Below, in pieces: positions 6,591-8,212 of a stretch of DNA of 8,212 nt. The stretch covers positions 1-8,212 of the forward strand of contig JBQMYQ010000053.1 of the NCBI GenBank assembly GCA_052173415.1. Reading direction: 5' to 3'. How positions within the stretch are numbered: the stretch's first letter is position 1; each line of letters starts with the position of its first letter. The stretch is from Wolinella sp052173415 (GTDB lineage: Bacteria; Campylobacterota; Campylobacteria; Campylobacterales; Helicobacteraceae). The position numbers were made by a program, and so were the translations under genes. The notes under the pieces are model-generated. The model did no database searches. It was not told where the DNA came from and saw nothing but the letters and a program-made list of their open reading frames with translations.

Positions 6591-6992
6591 TCACTTCTTT
6601 TTGGGAGCGAGCGCGTCCAGCACGCCATTTACAAAACGCGGGGAGTTTTCATTCCCAAAAGTCTTTGAAAGCTCGATGGCTTCGTTGATGATGATCGCTT
6701 TATCAACTTTGGAATAGAGCATCTCATACGCCCCAAGGCGGAGAATTGCCCGCTCCATATCGCCAATCCGCGAAAAATCCCACTCTTTTAAGTGCTTTTT
6801 AATATTCTCATCAATTGTCTCCAAATGCTCGATCGTGCCATCAAATAGGGAGAGCGCGAACTCTTGCTGATGATTTTTAATTTTCTTCTCTTCCAAAAGC
6901 TCGGGAGCGAATTTGCGAATGGCACGATTCCCTGTGTCATAGGCGTAGAGCAGCGACACGACCGCTTCTCGCGCCTGTGCGCGCGTTGCCAT
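6591..6992 (-). CDS. nusB: Transcription antitermination factor NusB
   Basis: NusB binds boxA RNA together with ribosomal protein S10 (NusE) and supports antitermination on rRNA operons. The 133-residue, mostly helical product opens with MATRAQAREAVVSLLYAYD, the usual NusB N-terminus with its Arg-rich RNA-contacting start. It ends with the conserved region IGDMERAILRLGAYEML, then INEAIELSKTFGNENSPRFVNGVLDAL. Length is typical. The ATG at 6992 comes one base after the ribH TAA, with GGAG 7 bases upstream inside ribH. The ribH-nusB pairing is widespread in bacteria. The short spacing to pyrF (3 bases) indicates a single mRNA. Confidence 0.96.
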   Translation of the reverse strand: MATRAQAREAVVSLLYAYDTGNRAIRKFAPELLEEKKIKNHQQEFALSLFDGTIEHLETIDENIKKHLKEWDFSRIGDMERAILRLGAYEMLYSKVDKAIIINEAIELSKTFGNENSPRFVNGVLDALAPKKK

Positions 6993-6993
6993 G

Positions 6994-7464
6994 TTATGCT
7001 CCGAGGTTTTTGTAGAGATTCATCATCTCAATAAGCCCACTCATCGCTTCAAAGCCCTTGTTTCCGGATTTTGTCCCTGCGCGCTCAAGAGCCTGCTCGA
7101 TGTTATCCGTGGTCAATACGCCAAAAGTGACTGCCGCGCCGTATTTGAGCGTAACATTTGCGATCCCCTTGGTCGCCTCCGCGCTGACATAATCAAAATG
7201 CGGAGTCGCACCTCTAATGATCGCCCCAAGGCAGCAAACTCCATCATATTCGCCTTGTGCGAGGATTTTCTCCAGTGCAAAAGGGAGCTCAAAAGCCCCG
7301 GGGACGAGGATAAGGTCAAGCTGGGAATCGACCCCTCCATGGCGCAAAAACGCATCTTTCGCCCCCTCAATAAGGCGATCGGTGATGAGATGATTGAAGC
7401 GACTGGCGATAATCGCGATGCGCTCGCTATTTGTGAGACTGAGTGTTCCTTGTATAATTTTCAT
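6994..7464 (-). CDS. ribH: 6,7-dimethyl-8-ribityllumazine synthase
   Basis: Lumazine synthase condenses 5-amino-6-ribitylaminouracil with 3,4-dihydroxy-2-butanone 4-phosphate in the penultimate step of riboflavin synthesis, usually as a 60-mer or pentamer. The 156-residue product has the substrate-stacking SRFN motif (Phe23), the PGAFELP loop (55-61), GAIIRGATPHFDYV (80-93) with the catalytic His89, and FGVLTTDNIEQALERAGTKSGNKG (114-137) with the phosphate-binding Arg128. The ATG at 7464 has AAGGA with a 7-base spacer, in a 21-base gap after kdsA. Length is standard. The kdsA-ribH-nusB order is the same as in H. pylori. Confidence 0.97.
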   Translation of the reverse strand: MKIIQGTLSLTNSERIAIIASRFNHLITDRLIEGAKDAFLRHGGVDSQLDLILVPGAFELPFALEKILAQGEYDGVCCLGAIIRGATPHFDYVSAEATKGIANVTLKYGAAVTFGVLTTDNIEQALERAGTKSGNKGFEAMSGLIEMMNLYKNLGA

Positions 7465-7485
7465 GAAAATTCCTTTTGTTAAAAG

Positions 7486-8212
7486 TTATAGATCGCTAAG
7501 GGCGAGCAGCTCTTTTACGAGCTTTTTTAGCTCCGTGGGCGTAATCATATTGGGTCCATCGCTGAGCGCGTCTTTTGGAGAGATGTGCGTCTCCATAAAG
7601 AAGCCCTCCACGCCCACAGCTGCGGCTGCGCGCGAAAGCGGCGCAACAAAGCGCGAATCGCCCCCGCTTTTCCCGCCTGCGACCCCGGGCATCTGCACCG
7701 CATGGGTTGCATCAAAAATCACAGGGGCAAATTCACGCATAATAAGTAGCGAGCGCATATCCACGATGAGATTCCCATAACCAAAACTGCTACCGCGCTC
7801 AGTAAGCCATATCCCAAGCCTGCGCGATTCCTCAAAAGTCGCCTTTTCGCCCCCACGGGTTTTGACCGCCTTAAGCACCGAATGGCGCATATCAGCGGGG
7901 TTCATAAATTGCCCCTTTTTGATATTGACAATGCTTTTGGTCTTTGAAGCCGCGATTATAAGATCGGTCTGACGGCATAAAAATGCGGGAATCTGCAGAA
8001 TATCCGCGACCTCTGAGACGATTTGTGCCTGAGTGCTTTCGTGAATATCCGTTAGGATTTTGTATCCAAACTCCTCTTTAATGCGCGCAAGCAGCTCGAT
8101 TCCCCGCTCTAGCCCCGGACCGCGGTAGCTCTCAAGACTGGTGCGATTGGCTTTATCAAAGCTTGCTTTAAAGTAAAAATCAATGCGGGAATCTTCACTT
8201 AGACGGCATACG
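7486..8212 (-). CDS. kdsA: 3-deoxy-D-manno-octulosonate 8-phosphate synthase KdsA, 5'-truncated by window edge
   Basis: KdsA joins phosphoenolpyruvate and arabinose 5-phosphate to make KDO 8-phosphate, needed for the inner core of lipopolysaccharide. The frame is open to the right edge, so about 241 codons are present and roughly the first 30 residues lie outside. A short version starting at an internal Met at 7905 would lose conserved sequence and is not the real start. Reading from 8211 leftward gives KASFDKANR, SYRGPGLE, ILTDIHES, PAFLCRQTD, NIKKGQF, SSFGYGNLIVDM, IFDATHAVQMPG and FFMETHISP. All match the KdsA active site, including PEP-binding Lys/Arg residues and the His and Glu that bind metal in the metal-dependent class. 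The Cys that separates metal-dependent from metal-independent enzymes lies in the missing N-terminus. It is the first gene of the operon within the window. Confidence 0.96.
   Translation of the reverse strand, partial: VCRLSEDSRIDFYFKASFDKANRTSLESYRGPGLERGIELLARIKEEFGYKILTDIHESTQAQIVSEVADILQIPAFLCRQTDLIIAASKTKSIVNIKKGQFMNPADMRHSVLKAVKTRGGEKATFEESRRLGIWLTERGSSFGYGNLIVDMRSLLIMREFAPVIFDATHAVQMPGVAGGKSGGDSRFVAPLSRAAAAVGVEGFFMETHISPKDALSDGPNMITPTELKKLVKELLALSDL

Noticed and set aside
6991..7482. Open frame of 163 codons on the plus strand opposite ribH
   Set aside because: It mirrors the conserved ribH frame exactly, and its Cys/Arg-scattered product looks like a reverse-strand shadow.
7486..7905. 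Short 139-residue kdsA starting at an internal Met
   Set aside because: The frame continues to the window edge with conserved KdsA motifs, so the true start is beyond the window.
3..8193. Reading the GGGAATC copies as a strictly polar signal such as FtsK-orienting (KOPS) sites
   Set aside because: Eight copies are on the plus strand and 13 on the minus strand, too mixed in this window to support a strongly polar motif; the genome-wide skew remains untested.

Overview
The window looks like a chromosomal housekeeping segment from a member of the Campylobacterota, most likely Helicobacteraceae (Helicobacter or Wolinella type). Three things support this: the protein sequences, the kdsA-ribH-nusB order (also found in Helicobacter pylori), and the fliL-acpS pair next to rsmD. 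Base composition is close to even, with many CGCG/GCGC strings, which is richer in GC than H. pylori. I see no tRNA, rRNA, CRISPR array, insertion sequence or prophage gene. Genes cover nearly everything, and the longest gap is about 140 bases.

Layout. A rightward block (1-2538) holds the 3' part of priA (replication restart helicase), a small unrecognised gene, and rsmD (16S rRNA methyltransferase), which overlaps the small gene by 17 bases. A leftward block follows (2542-4749). It has a TPR plus outer-membrane barrel protein resembling Slam (surface lipoprotein assembly modifier), and an MlaE-type lipid-transport permease without its usual partner genes. A short divergent promoter region (4750-4836) then leads into a rightward pair, fliL (flagellar motor) and acpS (holo-ACP synthase). 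After a likely bidirectional terminator, the rest (5901-8212) is a tightly packed leftward operon transcribed kdsA-ribH-nusB-pyrF: KDO-8-phosphate synthase (cut by the right edge), lumazine synthase, NusB, and OMP decarboxylase with a TTG start.

Functions are mixed: replication restart, ribosome modification, envelope lipid and outer-membrane biogenesis, motility, fatty-acid carrier activation, LPS KDO, riboflavin and pyrimidine synthesis, and transcription antitermination. The envelope theme recurs (mlaE, Slam-like, acpS, kdsA), but nothing in the sequence ties these genes into one system.

The most unusual signal is not a gene. The heptamer GGGAATC/GATTCCC occurs 21 times by hand count, about once per 390 bases, on both strands and in all three codon phases. 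About one copy would be expected by chance. Two copies form a perfect 10-bp inverted repeat inside the 3' end of rsmD. This looks like a genome-wide DNA-level signal, such as an uptake-type, Chi-like or protein-binding motif. I cannot place it in a described system.
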